Positions 17,025 to 24,164 of a DNA stretch of 24,164 nt are shown one piece after another (positions within the stretch are counted from its first letter, which is position 1; each line of letters starts with the position of its first letter). Both the position numbers and the translations under genes were made by a program. Under the pieces are notes generated by a model, which worked only from the letters and a program-made list of their open reading frames with translations, did not search any database and had not been told where the DNA came from. The stretch is from Intrasporangiaceae bacterium (GTDB lineage: Bacteria > Actinomycetota > Actinomycetes > Actinomycetales > Dermatophilaceae): NCBI GenBank assembly GCA_012518475.1, contig JAAYSB010000307.1, positions 1 through 24,164 on the forward strand. Reading direction: 5' to 3'.

Positions 17025-18562
17025 GCCTTCACCCTCACTCTCGGGTCGAGGACTGAGTACAACAGGTCGGCGACGAGGTTGAAGACCATCGCCAGGATGC
17101 CGGTGATGAGGAACACTCCCATGATCGGATTGAGATCGACGCGGCCGAGGGCCTGTATGAACAGCTGGCCCATGCCGGTGAACGCGAAGACGTTCTCGGT
17201 GATGACGGCACCACCGATGAGGCCGCCGATGTCGAACGCGATGAGCGTCGCCAGCGGGATGAGCGCGTTCCGGAAGGCGTGCTTCATGACGACCGAGCGC
17301 TCGCTCACGCCCTTGGCACGAGCCGTACGGATGTAGTCCATGTTCATGATCTCGAGCATGGAGGCGCGGGAGTAGCGGCTGTAGCCGGCCAATGCGATGA
17401 GCATGAGGGCTGCCGTCGGGAGGATGAGGTGGGTCATCGTGTCGATCCCCGACAGCCAGAAGCCCTCGTTGAAGCCAGGCGTGGCCGAGCCGACGGTGGC
17501 GATCGGCCGGCCGCGGATGCGGGCGTGCGAGACATAGTCCGGCCAGGACTGCATGAACCGGTCGATGAGGATGATGCCGCCACTGAAGAAGGCGCTCATC
17601 GCTGCAACACGCATGCTCTGAGCGCGGTCGTAGCCGCCGAACAGCCAGCCGATCCCCAGGCCGACGAGGATCGTCACGAGCGCGAGGAGGAAGATCTGAG
17701 GCCAGCTGATCTCGTTGAGGAATCCCTGAATGGGGAAGTACATGACGGCGGCGACGAGAACCGCGGTCAGGCCGGCGTAGAGGGCACGCTTGTTGCGGAA
17801 ACCGGCACTCAGGTACGTGAGCCCGATCGAGATGAGGCCACCGATGATGAGGATGCCCGGGATGCCGAGGAAGGGGGCGGACAGCCAGCCGGTGGCGCTC
17901 ACACCCCACAGGAGGATCATCGTGAGCAGCCCACCGCCAGCGGCGAGCATGACTCGCTTGCGGGGGTCACCGTAGGCGGCGCCGTAGAGCGCGAGCCCGA
18001 CGACGATGCCTATGAAGATGACTGTGAAGAGCGAGAACGTCGGATCGGCGAGGAAGTCGTTGAACCGGATCGCACCGAACTCCTTGAGGAGGACGGCGAC
18101 CCAGAAGACCGGCAGCGAGAAGAAGAGGAAGGCCATGAAGGTGATGCCGTAGTCCATGACGCTGTACTGGCGCAGGGCCGAGACGATGCCGAGCGCGATG
18201 CCGATGACGATGGACAGGATCGTGGCCCCGGTGACGAGAAGGATCGTCTGGCCCATGGCGCGCTGGAGCGAGGAGGTGACAGCCAGACCGCTGAGGCTGT
18301 TGCCGAGGTCGCAGGACGCGGCGAAGGGCGCGAGGCAGCCGATGGCGCCGCGCAGCCAGAGGAAGTAGCGCAGCGGGGGAGGGGTATTGAGATCGAGGGC
18401 CTGGGTCCGGGCAGCGATGAGCTGCTCACGGTTCGGGTCACGGCTGGTGCGCAGGTCCTCGAGCGGGTCGCCGGCGTTCGCCGCGAGGACGTAGACCAGA
18501 TAGGACGAGGCGAAGAGGATGACGACCGCCATCGCGAGTCGGCGGATCACGTATCCGAGCAT
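17021..18562 (-). CDS. dppB: Dipeptide/oligopeptide ABC transporter permease, DppB type, with large membrane insertion
   Basis: 513 aa against about 310-340 for the family. Conserved parts: N-terminal MLGYVIRRL with TM1, the TM2-TM3 block (QTILLVTGATILSIVIGIALG ... SLPVFWVAVLL), and, after the insertion, HLILPT (H378 onward) and the EAA loop MNMDYIRTARAKGVSERSVVMKHAFRNALIPL (K417), ending DPRVRVKA. Between about residue 185 and 375 lies roughly 135 extra residues with about six hydrophobic segments, for example FTVIFIGIVVGLALYG and IPGILIIGGLISIGLTYL. The reading frame is continuous, so this is a genuine domain, not a fusion error. ATG 18562 has AAAGGAAG 3 nt upstream. It is 226 bp downstream of the binding-protein gene, behind several hairpins. 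Confidence 0.93.
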   Translation of the reverse strand: MLGYVIRRLAMAVVILFASSYLVYVLAANAGDPLEDLRTSRDPNREQLIAARTQALDLNTPPPLRYFLWLRGAIGCLAPFAASCDLGNSLSGLAVTSSLQRAMGQTILLVTGATILSIVIGIALGIVSALRQYSVMDYGITFMAFLFFSLPVFWVAVLLKEFGAIRFNDFLADPTFSLFTVIFIGIVVGLALYGAAYGDPRKRVMLAAGGGLLTMILLWGVSATGWLSAPFLGIPGILIIGGLISIGLTYLSAGFRNKRALYAGLTAVLVAAVMYFPIQGFLNEISWPQIFLLALVTILVGLGIGWLFGGYDRAQSMRVAAMSAFFSGGIILIDRFMQSWPDYVSHARIRGRPIATVGSATPGFNEGFWLSGIDTMTHLILPTAALMLIALAGYSRYSRASMLEIMNMDYIRTARAKGVSERSVVMKHAFRNALIPLATLIAFDIGGLIGGAVITENVFAFTGMGQLFIQALGRVDLNPIMGVFLITGILAMVFNLVADLLYSVLDPRVRVKA

Positions 18563-18618
18563 GTGCTTCCTTTGTCTCCTAAGCCGGTCGGGGTGTGCCG
18601 GGGAGGTGTGCCGGACGA

Positions 18619-18667
18619 TCATCGCCCCGGTGTCGGACCTTTGTGAAGTCCGCCACCGGGGCGATGA
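18619..18667 (-). terminator. Long stem-loop upstream of dppB (attenuator-like)
   Basis: 14-bp stem TCATCGCCCCGGTG (18619-18632) with CACCGGGGCGATGA (18654-18667). A one-base mismatch is followed by an inner 5-bp stem CGGAC/GTCCG (18634-18638, 18648-18652) and a 9-nt loop. There is no U-run on the minus strand, so partial termination or mRNA processing is more likely than full termination. Confidence 0.6.
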
Positions 18668-18671
18668 ACAC

Positions 18672-18688
18672 CAGGTCAGTGAGACCTG
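18672..18688 (-). repeat. Short inverted repeat in the dppA-dppB spacer
   Basis: Perfect 6-bp arms CAGGTC (18672-18677) and GACCTG (18683-18688) around AGTGA, between the two larger hairpins. Confidence 0.5.
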
Positions 18689-18713
18689 ACAGTAATACGT
18701 CCTGGGTGGTGGT

Positions 18714-18750
18714 GGGCTGGTTCAGGGAAGGAAACTCCCCGAACCAGCCC
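18714..18750 (-). terminator. Stem-loop downstream of dppA
   Basis: 10-bp stem GGGCTGGTTC (18714-18723) with GAACCAGCCC (18741-18750), a one-base mismatch, then an inner GGG/CCC. It starts 39 nt after the binding-protein stop. No U-run follows on the minus strand; mRNA protection or partial termination is likely. Confidence 0.6.
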
Positions 18751-18771
18751 TGCTGTGGTCAGTCAGCAGAC

Positions 18772-18792
18772 CTGATCCGAAAGCCGGATCAG
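18772..18792 (-). repeat. Hairpin spanning the dppA stop codon
   Basis: Perfect 8-bp arms CTGATCCG (18772-18779) and CGGATCAG (18785-18792) with a 5-nt loop. One arm contains the stop codon of the binding-protein gene (18789-18791). Confidence 0.6.
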
Positions 18793-20603
18793 CTGTTGAC
18801 GGTCCACTCCCAGAAGTTCCACCACACACCGGTCTGGTTCGGCATGTACTCGATACCGGAGATGTCGTCCGAGTGGGCGATGAGGCCGGAGCTCTGGAAG
18901 AGCGGCAGGCCGTACGCGTCGGCGAACAGGTGGGTGTCGATCTGACGCTTGATGGCCTCAGCCGCGTCAGCGTCGAGCTCGGTCATGAGCTCGGTCGCCA
19001 GGGCGTCGACCTCAGGGTTGTTGTAGCCGTTGTAGTTACCGCCACCGGCCGAGGAGAACAGCTGCGGGACGCCGGCGCTGCCGACACCACTGCTGATCCA
19101 GCCGAAGATGGAGGCGTCGTAGTCCGGGTTGGCGAGCTCGCCACCCCAGCCCGTACCCATGCCGCCGTCCTCGACGACGAAGCCAGCCTCCTGAGCGGAC
19201 GCCTGGATCATGGCGAAGGCGTCAACACGGTTCGGGTTCTCGTTGTTGTAGAGGATGCGGACGGTCGGGGTCGCGCCGGCGAGGAGCTCACGGGCGCCCT
19301 CGATGTCGACCTCGGCGTACTCGTCGCTGCCGTTCTCCGCGACGGCTTCCTCGTAGAGGCCGGTCTCGGAGATGACGTAGATCTGGCTGTTCAGGACCTG
19401 TGCCTCCGGGTTGACCGGCTTCACGAGCGTGTCAACGATCTGCTGACGCGGGATGGTCTTGAGGAAGGCGCGACGGACGTTCTCGTCCTCGAAGGCGCCC
19501 GCGTCCATGCGCAGGTCGACGTGGTCGTAGCTGAGCTGGTCACCCTGGAGCACGGTGACACCGTCAAGGCCCTCGAGCTGCTGGATCGTGTCCGTGGACG
19601 GCTGAGGAGCGATGACGTCGACCTCACCGTTGCGCAGCGCCGAGATGGCGGCGGCAGCGTCACCGATGAAGCGGACGGTGATCTCGTCGACCTGAGCCGC
19701 GAGCTCGCCACCGTAGTTCTCGTTCTTGACGAGGGTGATCGACTGCTCCGGGACGAACTCGGAGACGATCATCGGACCGCTGGAGAGGAGGAGGTTCTCG
19801 TCCTCACCGGACGGCATCGCCTCGACGGTGAAGTCCGTGTTCCAGACCTCGGCGAGGGCAGTCAGCTGCTCGTTGGCCTCGCCGGGGGTGGCGGACTCGA
19901 GAAGCGTGACCATCTCCTCCTCGGTCATGCCGGCGCGCTCGGCGACGACGTGAGCCGGCGGCATGGCCAAGCTGTAGGAGATCTCCCAGTCGACGTACGG
20001 CTCCTCGTAGGTGAGCGTCATGGTCCGCTCGTCCTCGAACTCCGGCATGCCGGTCAGTCCGAGACCCTCGGTGGAGCCGGCGTAGGCGAAGAACGACGGG
20101 TCGGGCGCGCCCTCCTCGTTCGGCGCACCGTTGAAGTGGCCGGACTGGACCGCCCACGCGAGGAGCATGTCGCCCTTGTCGATGGCGTTGCCATCGGACC
20201 AGACCGAGCTCTCGTTGACGGTGTACTTGACCTGCAGCGGGTCCTCGGAGACGAGCTCGTAGGTGCCGAAGGACTCGTCCGGAACGATGTTCAGGTCGTT
20301 GTCGAGGTAGATGAAGTCGGATCGGGTCATCCCGACGACCTTGCTGTTGATGTCCATGTTGGCGTTGGTCTCGGACGGGTTGAACGAGTTGAACTGGTTC
20401 GTCTCCGCAACCGTGATCACGCCGCCGCCGGCTCCGGTCTCGTCGCCGGTCGCGTCGGTCTCGTCGTCCGTCGCAGCGTCCGTCGCCGCATCGGTGCCGG
20501 GCGCCGGGCTCTCGTCATCCGTACTTCCCTGGCCCGCGCAGGCGGTGAGCGCAAGGGCTCCCGCTGCCACGATGCCCAGGATGCGAGTACGTCGTCTCGT
20601 CAT
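18789..20603 (-). CDS. Peptide ABC transporter substrate-binding lipoprotein (SBP family 5)
   Basis: 604 aa secreted lipoprotein. The signal peptide is MTRRRTRILGIVAAGALALTAC with lipobox LTAC (lipidated Cys22). An acidic, Thr/Asp/Ala-rich linker (about 25-58) then tethers the binding domain. Mature-domain features of family 5: FNSFNPSETNAN near the start, VKYTVNESSVWSDGNAIDKGDMLLAW (the usual 'W.DG.P.TA.D' region), ALRNGEVDVIAPQPS, the DLRMDAGAFEDENVRRAF segment that commonly precedes the ligand pocket, and a terminal YGLPLFQSSGLIAH. ATG 20603 has AAGGAG 8-9 nt upstream. It is the first gene of the importer operon, ahead of dppB and dppC. The ligand is unknown; cluster 5 proteins bind peptides, but also nickel or other solutes. 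Confidence 0.94.
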   Translation of the reverse strand: MTRRRTRILGIVAAGALALTACAGQGSTDDESPAPGTDAATDAATDDETDATGDETGAGGGVITVAETNQFNSFNPSETNANMDINSKVVGMTRSDFIYLDNDLNIVPDESFGTYELVSEDPLQVKYTVNESSVWSDGNAIDKGDMLLAWAVQSGHFNGAPNEEGAPDPSFFAYAGSTEGLGLTGMPEFEDERTMTLTYEEPYVDWEISYSLAMPPAHVVAERAGMTEEEMVTLLESATPGEANEQLTALAEVWNTDFTVEAMPSGEDENLLLSSGPMIVSEFVPEQSITLVKNENYGGELAAQVDEITVRFIGDAAAAISALRNGEVDVIAPQPSTDTIQQLEGLDGVTVLQGDQLSYDHVDLRMDAGAFEDENVRRAFLKTIPRQQIVDTLVKPVNPEAQVLNSQIYVISETGLYEEAVAENGSDEYAEVDIEGARELLAGATPTVRILYNNENPNRVDAFAMIQASAQEAGFVVEDGGMGTGWGGELANPDYDASIFGWISSGVGSAGVPQLFSSAGGGNYNGYNNPEVDALATELMTELDADAAEAIKRQIDTHLFADAYGLPLFQSSGLIAHSDDISGIEYMPNQTGVWWNFWEWTVNS

Positions 20604-20888
20604 CGTGTGACTCCTTAGTCGGATATCTGTGCCCTGCACATGCAGAGCAACCAAGGCAGTGCAACTGCTGCACCACCGGGTGTGGGTAGACCGTAGGCAG
20701 ATACAACGCCGTCTGGGGAATCGACGCTCCATTCGTTACGTTCTCGATATCAAGTCGTGAGAGCGGCTGGAGTTTTTCGCCGTCAAGCCACCGCACCGGC
20801 CGATGGAGGAGTATTCTGCCCACCCGCATCCAGGGCGCGTGGCCGACGCGAGCAGCTGGCTCCCGCGCGGCCTCCGTAGCATGGAGGG
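20604..20888. promoter_or_regulatory. Divergent intergenic region, SBP gene / iscS
   Basis: 285 bp with no gene. It holds overlapping, mutually exclusive inverted repeats GCAGT-gca-ACTGC (20656-20668) and GTGCA-actgc-TGCAC (20659-20673) near the SBP gene, the most AT-rich stretch of the neighbourhood (about 20725-20790), and TAGCAT (20877-20882) 6 nt before the iscS ATG. A TTGACG hexamer on the minus strand (20786-20781) has no matching -10 box. Promoters for both operons must lie here. Confidence 0.45.
20877..20888 (+). promoter_or_regulatory. Possible leaderless -10 box of iscS, deciding the start
   Basis: TAGCAT (20877-20882) followed by GGAGGG and then ATG 20889. The GGAGGG touches the ATG and is too close to act as its ribosome binding site. 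Either the ATG is used on a leaderless mRNA, or GTG 20895, 6 nt after GGAGGG, is the real start, giving a protein two residues shorter. Confidence 0.45.
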
Positions 20889-22100
20889 ATGTCCGTGCCC
20901 GCTGACCTGCGTGTCTATCTCGACCATGCAGCGACCACCCCGATGGTCCCCGCCGCTGTCGAGGCCCTGATCGGCGCCCTCTCACCGGCCGGCAACTCCT
21001 CGTCCTTGCATGCCTCCGGGCGACGGAGTAAGGCGCTTCTCGAGGATGCCCGCGAAGGTCTCGCGGCTGCCGTGGGGGCACACCCGAGCGAGGTCGTGTT
21101 CACATCGGGGGGCACAGAGGCCGACAACCTCGCCATAGCCGGGACGTATGCGGCGCGCACCCGTGAGGAGCCCGCCGCCCGAGGGATCGTCACGAGCTCG
21201 ATCGAGCACCATGCGGTGCTCGAGCCGACCGAGGCGCTCGTCGCAGCAGGGGCTCACGTGATCCATGCCGTCGCCGACACAGACGGGATCATCAGCGCCG
21301 ACAGCATCGCCGACGCCCTCGAGGTTCTCCGCACGCGAAGCGTGCGCCCGGCGCTCGTCAGTGTCATGTGGGCGAACAATGAGATCGGCACGATCCAGCC
21401 GGTCGCTGCCATTGCCGATCTGGCCCAGGAGAACGGCGCCCAGGTGCACTCCGACGCTGTCCAGGCGGTGGGTCGGGTGCCGCTGTCGTTCCGGGACAGC
21501 GGCCTGCACCTGCTCTCCCTCAGCGGGCACAAGCTAGGGGGCCCCATGGGGGTGGGAGCGCTCATCGTCGCCCGCGACGCCGTGATCGAACCGGTGGTCC
21601 ACGGCGGTGGGCACGAGCGGGGCCTGCGGAGTGGCACCGTGCCGGTTCCCCTGGCTGCGGCGCTCGCCGCAGCCGTCTCCCACGCTGTCTCGGTGCGGAA
21701 GGAGGAGAGCAGCCGCCTCGTCGCCCTGAGGGACCGGCTCATCGAGGGGCTGCTCGGACTCGACCTCGACCTCACCGTCGGCGGGGCCTGGACCCCGGGA
21801 TCCGCCCATGACCGACTGCCCGGCAACGTCCACATCATCGTGCCTGGGTGCGACGCCGACTCCCTTCTGTTCCTGCTCGACGCCGCCGGCATCGAGGCCT
21901 CGACCGGATCTGCCTGCCAGGCCGGGGTCCCCGGCCGTAGCCATGTGCTCGATGCCATCGGGGTCTCGACCGACCAGCCCGTCGGTGCGGTCCGGTTGAC
22001 CCTCGGCCACACGAGCACGGGCGATGACGTCGAGCGGGCGATCAGCGCGGTGCGGGAGTGCGTGCCGCGGGCCCGCGCCGCTGCTGGAGTCCTGGCATGA
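20889..22100 (+). CDS. iscS: Cysteine desulfurase (IscS/NifS family)
   Basis: 403 aa PLP enzyme that takes sulfur from cysteine as a persulfide and passes it on, here most likely to MnmA for tRNA thiolation. It begins YLDHAATTP. Other landmarks: TSGGTEADNLA (72-82), SSIEHHAVLEP with the cofactor-stacking His, VMWANNEIGTIQP, HSDAVQA, the PLP lysine K215 in LSGHKLGGP, RSGT (247-250), and the mobile-loop Cys C343 in STGSACQAG. This is a class I (group NifS/IscS) arrangement. GTG 20895 is an alternative start. The stop overlaps the mnmA start (ATGA). No isc scaffold genes are adjacent, which supports a dedicated thiolation role. Confidence 0.95.
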   Translation: MSVPADLRVYLDHAATTPMVPAAVEALIGALSPAGNSSSLHASGRRSKALLEDAREGLAAAVGAHPSEVVFTSGGTEADNLAIAGTYAARTREEPAARGIVTSSIEHHAVLEPTEALVAAGAHVIHAVADTDGIISADSIADALEVLRTRSVRPALVSVMWANNEIGTIQPVAAIADLAQENGAQVHSDAVQAVGRVPLSFRDSGLHLLSLSGHKLGGPMGVGALIVARDAVIEPVVHGGGHERGLRSGTVPVPLAAALAAAVSHAVSVRKEESSRLVALRDRLIEGLLGLDLDLTVGGAWTPGSAHDRLPGNVHIIVPGCDADSLLFLLDAAGIEASTGSACQAGVPGRSHVLDAIGVSTDQPVGAVRLTLGHTSTGDDVERAISAVRECVPRARAAAGVLA

Positions 22101-23218
22101 GTCGGCTGCGCGTCGTCGCGGCGATGTCGGGAGGCGTGGACTCCGCGGTTGCCGCTGCCCGGATGCTCGATGCCGGCCATGAGGTCGTCGGGGTGCATCT
22201 TGCACTCAGCCAGAACGCCTCCCGGCTGCGGGAGTCGGCCCGGGGGTGCTGCACGATCGAGGACGCTGGGGACGCCCGCCGGGTGGCCGACAGACTCGGT
22301 ATCCCCTTCTATGTCTGGGACCTGGCCGACCGGTTCCGCCGTGATGTCATGGACGACTTCGTGGCCGAGTACGCCGCCGGGCGGACCCCGAATCCATGCC
22401 TGCGGTGCAACGAGAAGATCAAGTTCTCCGCCCTCCTCGACAAGGCGATCGCGCTCGGCTTCGACGCCGTCGCCACCGGGCACTACGCGCAGATCGTGGA
22501 GGGACCTGCTGGGCGTGAGCTGCACCGGGCGGTCGACACAGCCAAGGACCAGTCGTATGTCCTCGGTGTCCTGACCGCCGACCAGCTGGCCCGCGCCTTC
22601 TTCCCGCTCGGAGACACGACGAAGCCGCAGATCCGGGCAGAGGCGGCCGAACGCGGATTCTCGATAGCCAGGAAGCCGGACTCGCACGACATCTGCTTCA
22701 TCCCTGACGGAGACACCCGTGGCTACCTCGCCAGGCGGATCGGCGAGGCCGAGGGTGAGCTCGTCGATGCGAGCACCGGGGAGGTGGTCGGGCGTCACGC
22801 GGGCAGCTATGGCTTCACGGTGGGGCAGCGGCGCGGCCTCGGGCTCGACCGATCGGGCCTGGACGGCGAGCCACGGTATGTCGTCGGTGTCGAGGCGGCC
22901 GACAACCGGGTCCTCATCGGCACCGCCGACCTGCTCGGTGTCACCGAGATCACCGGAGACCAGGTGCGCTGGTGCGGACCCCCTCCGGAAGGGACGGTGT
23001 CCGTCGGTGCCCAGATCCGGGCGCACGGCGAGGAGATCCCGGCGAGCGCATACCTGGATACCTCTGCCGTTGGCTCTGCGCAGGGTGAGCTGCGTGTCTC
23101 GCTCGCCCGGCAGGTGCGCGGCGTCGCACCAGGTCAGTCGGTCGTTCTCTACGAGGGCACTCGCGTCGTCGGCTCGGCGACCATCCGGGAGACCGCACGT
23201 CGGCTGGTTGCGGAATAG
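22097..23218 (+). CDS. mnmA: tRNA-specific 2-thiouridylase MnmA
   Basis: 373 aa enzyme that adenylates uridine-34 of Lys, Glu and Gln tRNAs and inserts sulfur to give s2U34, using persulfide from the adjacent IscS. N-terminal PP-loop MSGGVDS (10-16). The two catalytic cysteines are C101 in NPCLRCN and C200 in SHDICF, matching Cys102/Cys199 of the E. coli enzyme. The DQSYVL segment, the FTVGQRRGLG block and a C-terminal beta-barrel follow. ATG 22097 overlaps the iscS stop. Its TAG stop is the first three bases of a perfect 18-bp palindrome controlling the next gene, so a regulator bound there would sit at the end of this gene. Confidence 0.96.
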   Translation: MSRLRVVAAMSGGVDSAVAAARMLDAGHEVVGVHLALSQNASRLRESARGCCTIEDAGDARRVADRLGIPFYVWDLADRFRRDVMDDFVAEYAAGRTPNPCLRCNEKIKFSALLDKAIALGFDAVATGHYAQIVEGPAGRELHRAVDTAKDQSYVLGVLTADQLARAFFPLGDTTKPQIRAEAAERGFSIARKPDSHDICFIPDGDTRGYLARRIGEAEGELVDASTGEVVGRHAGSYGFTVGQRRGLGLDRSGLDGEPRYVVGVEAADNRVLIGTADLLGVTEITGDQVRWCGPPPEGTVSVGAQIRAHGEEIPASAYLDTSAVGSAQGELRVSLARQVRGVAPGQSVVLYEGTRVVGSATIRETARRLVAE

Positions 23219-23237
23219 TTGATGCATCAACTAGTCT
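23208..23237 (+). promoter_or_regulatory. Pirin-gene promoter with embedded 18-bp operator
   Basis: Candidate -35 TTGCGG (23208-23213), an 18-nt spacer, and -10 TAGTCT (23232-23237). The perfect palindrome TAGTTGATGCATCAACTA (23216-23233) fills the spacer and overlaps the first two bases of the -10 box. This is the geometry of a repressor operator. The TTGA...TCAA form resembles MarR-family sites, an inference only. Its first three bases are the mnmA stop codon. Confidence 0.7.
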
Positions 23238-23291
23238 GGTGATCGGTCGGTGGCGCACGTCCAGCGCCCCACACCGGAAAGAGAGCCCCCT

Positions 23292-24164
23292 ATGCCCGCG
23301 ATCACCGTCTCAGACTTCACCGTTCTACCGCGCGTCGGCGCGAACCTGACCGGTTCGACCACGACGGGTGCCACACTGCGTTCGCGCGCGGTGCGCACCG
23401 TGACGACCGCCCCCTCCGGGTTCGAGGGCGAGGGTTTCCCGGTCCGCCGGGCGTTCGCCGGGGTCGACCTGGCGGCACTCGACCCGTTCATCCACATGGA
23501 CCAGATGGGTGAGGTCGACTACGCACCTGGAGAACCGAAGGGCACCTCCTGGCACCCGCACCGGGGGTTCGAGACGGTGACCTACATCATCGACGGAAGC
23601 TTCATCCACCGCGACTCCCACGGCGGCGGCGGCGAGATCACCAACGGTGACACTCAGTGGATGACCGCGGGGAGCGGTCTGCTGCACATCGAGACTCCTC
23701 CCGAGGAGCTCGTCATGACCGGCGGCCTCTTCCACGGTCTCCAGCTGTGGGTCAACCTGCCGAAGCACCAGAAGATGGCCGTGCCGCGCTATCAGGACAT
23801 CCGAGGTGGAGAGGTGGCGCTGCTCTCCTCACCCGACGGCGCCTCGCTGCTACGGGTGATCGCCGGCGAGCTCGACGGCCACCCCGGCCCGGGTATCACG
23901 CACACCCCGATCACCATCGTCCACGCGACCGTCCACCCCGGTGGCCGCGTCGAGCTGCCGTGGCGCCCGGACTTCAACGCCCTGGTGTATGTGCTGGCCG
24001 GCTCCGGCACGGTCGGTCCGGACCGACGTCCGGTCCGCAAGGGGCAGCTCGCCGTGTTCGGTCCGGGCGATGCCATCGAGGCCACGGCCGACGACCGGCA
24101 GAACAGCTCCGAGCCGACGCTGGAGCTGTATGTCATGGGCGGGCGCCCCATCCGCGAGCCCGTC
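23292..24164 (+). CDS. Pirin family protein (cupin), partial at the right edge
   Basis: 291 codons are present without a stop; the family is about 290-330 aa, so little is missing. A non-haem metal-binding bicupin; bacterial members include quercetin dioxygenase-like enzymes and regulators of central metabolism. Metal ligands are conserved: H88 and H90 in WHPHRGFETVTY, H132 and E134 in GLLHIE. Also typical are PFIHMDQMG (about 64-72) and LQLWVNLPKHQKM. The second cupin domain starts near residue 195 (SPITIVHA-like stretch, then LPWRPDFNALVYVL). ATG 23292 follows AAAGAGAG at 6 nt. A roughly 48-nt leader separates it from the predicted transcription start, downstream of a palindromic operator, so an effector-responsive repressor probably controls it. 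Confidence 0.92.
   Translation, partial: MPAITVSDFTVLPRVGANLTGSTTTGATLRSRAVRTVTTAPSGFEGEGFPVRRAFAGVDLAALDPFIHMDQMGEVDYAPGEPKGTSWHPHRGFETVTYIIDGSFIHRDSHGGGGEITNGDTQWMTAGSGLLHIETPPEELVMTGGLFHGLQLWVNLPKHQKMAVPRYQDIRGGEVALLSSPDGASLLRVIAGELDGHPGPGITHTPITIVHATVHPGGRVELPWRPDFNALVYVLAGSGTVGPDRRPVRKGQLAVFGPGDAIEATADDRQNSSEPTLELYVMGGRPIREPV

Larger units (their letters stand above)
18563..18788 (-). promoter_or_regulatory. dppA-dppB intercistronic spacer rich in hairpins
   Basis: 226 bp containing four inverted repeats listed separately, plus a 10-bp direct repeat GGTGTGCCGG (18592-18601 and 18605-18614, period 13). Spacers of this kind between a binding-protein gene and its permease genes often limit read-through or stabilise the upstream mRNA, giving excess binding protein. 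That role is inferred here. Confidence 0.55.

Noticed and set aside
20781..20786. TTGACG on the minus strand as the -35 box of the binding-protein gene
   Set aside because: No acceptable -10 hexamer at 16-19 nt (the sequences there are CTCTCA/TCTCAC).

Overview
The window is 24.2 kb of densely packed, very GC-rich DNA. GTG starts, 4-base start/stop overlaps and the gene content (GlgE pathway, iscS-mnmA pair, FixAB-type etfBA, BioYMN transporter) all fit an actinobacterium, probably of the Micrococcales. That placement is inference from gene content and style; there is no rRNA here. I see no tRNA, CRISPR array, insertion sequence or phage gene.

Layout. (1) Positions 1-5576, minus strand: glgX, glgE and the start of treS. 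This is a translationally coupled alpha-glucan/trehalose operon: debranching, maltosyl transfer from maltose-1-phosphate, and trehalose-maltose interconversion. treS runs off the left edge. (2) 5609-6974, plus strand: a YbjN-domain protein overlapping an enoyl-CoA hydratase gene. (3) 7180-8955: etfB and etfA, closed by a strong terminator. (4) 9047-13078: bioY, a short acyl-CoA-ligase-like gene, a thiolase-like gene, bioM and bioN. All junctions overlap or are joined by stop-start signals. This is a biotin ECF transporter with two acyl-CoA enzymes embedded in it, and the lipid-enzyme part resembles the yhfUTS operon of Bacillus subtilis. (5) 13214-20603, mostly minus strand: a peptide-type ABC importer in the order binding protein, DppB, DppC, fused DppD-DppF ATPase. 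A plus-strand PH-domain membrane protein gene sits between dppC and the ATPase gene. (6) 20889-23218, plus strand: iscS-mnmA, for tRNA 2-thiouridine synthesis. (7) 23292 to the right edge: a pirin-family protein whose promoter contains a perfect 18-bp palindrome.

The region that most deserves a second look is the biotin locus. Its thiolase lacks the C-terminal catalytic Cys. It also carries an 11-residue insertion that coincides with a 38-bp near-perfect, AT-richer palindrome. Its ligase is only 326 residues long. The bioM-bioN junction is a chain of three TGATG stop-start signals created by a 17-bp tandem duplication. Elsewhere, a perfect 19-bp inverted repeat lies between convergent operons, DppB has a large extra membrane domain, several operon-first genes have a TANNNT hexamer 6-7 nt before the start codon, and the dppA-dppB spacer is full of hairpins.
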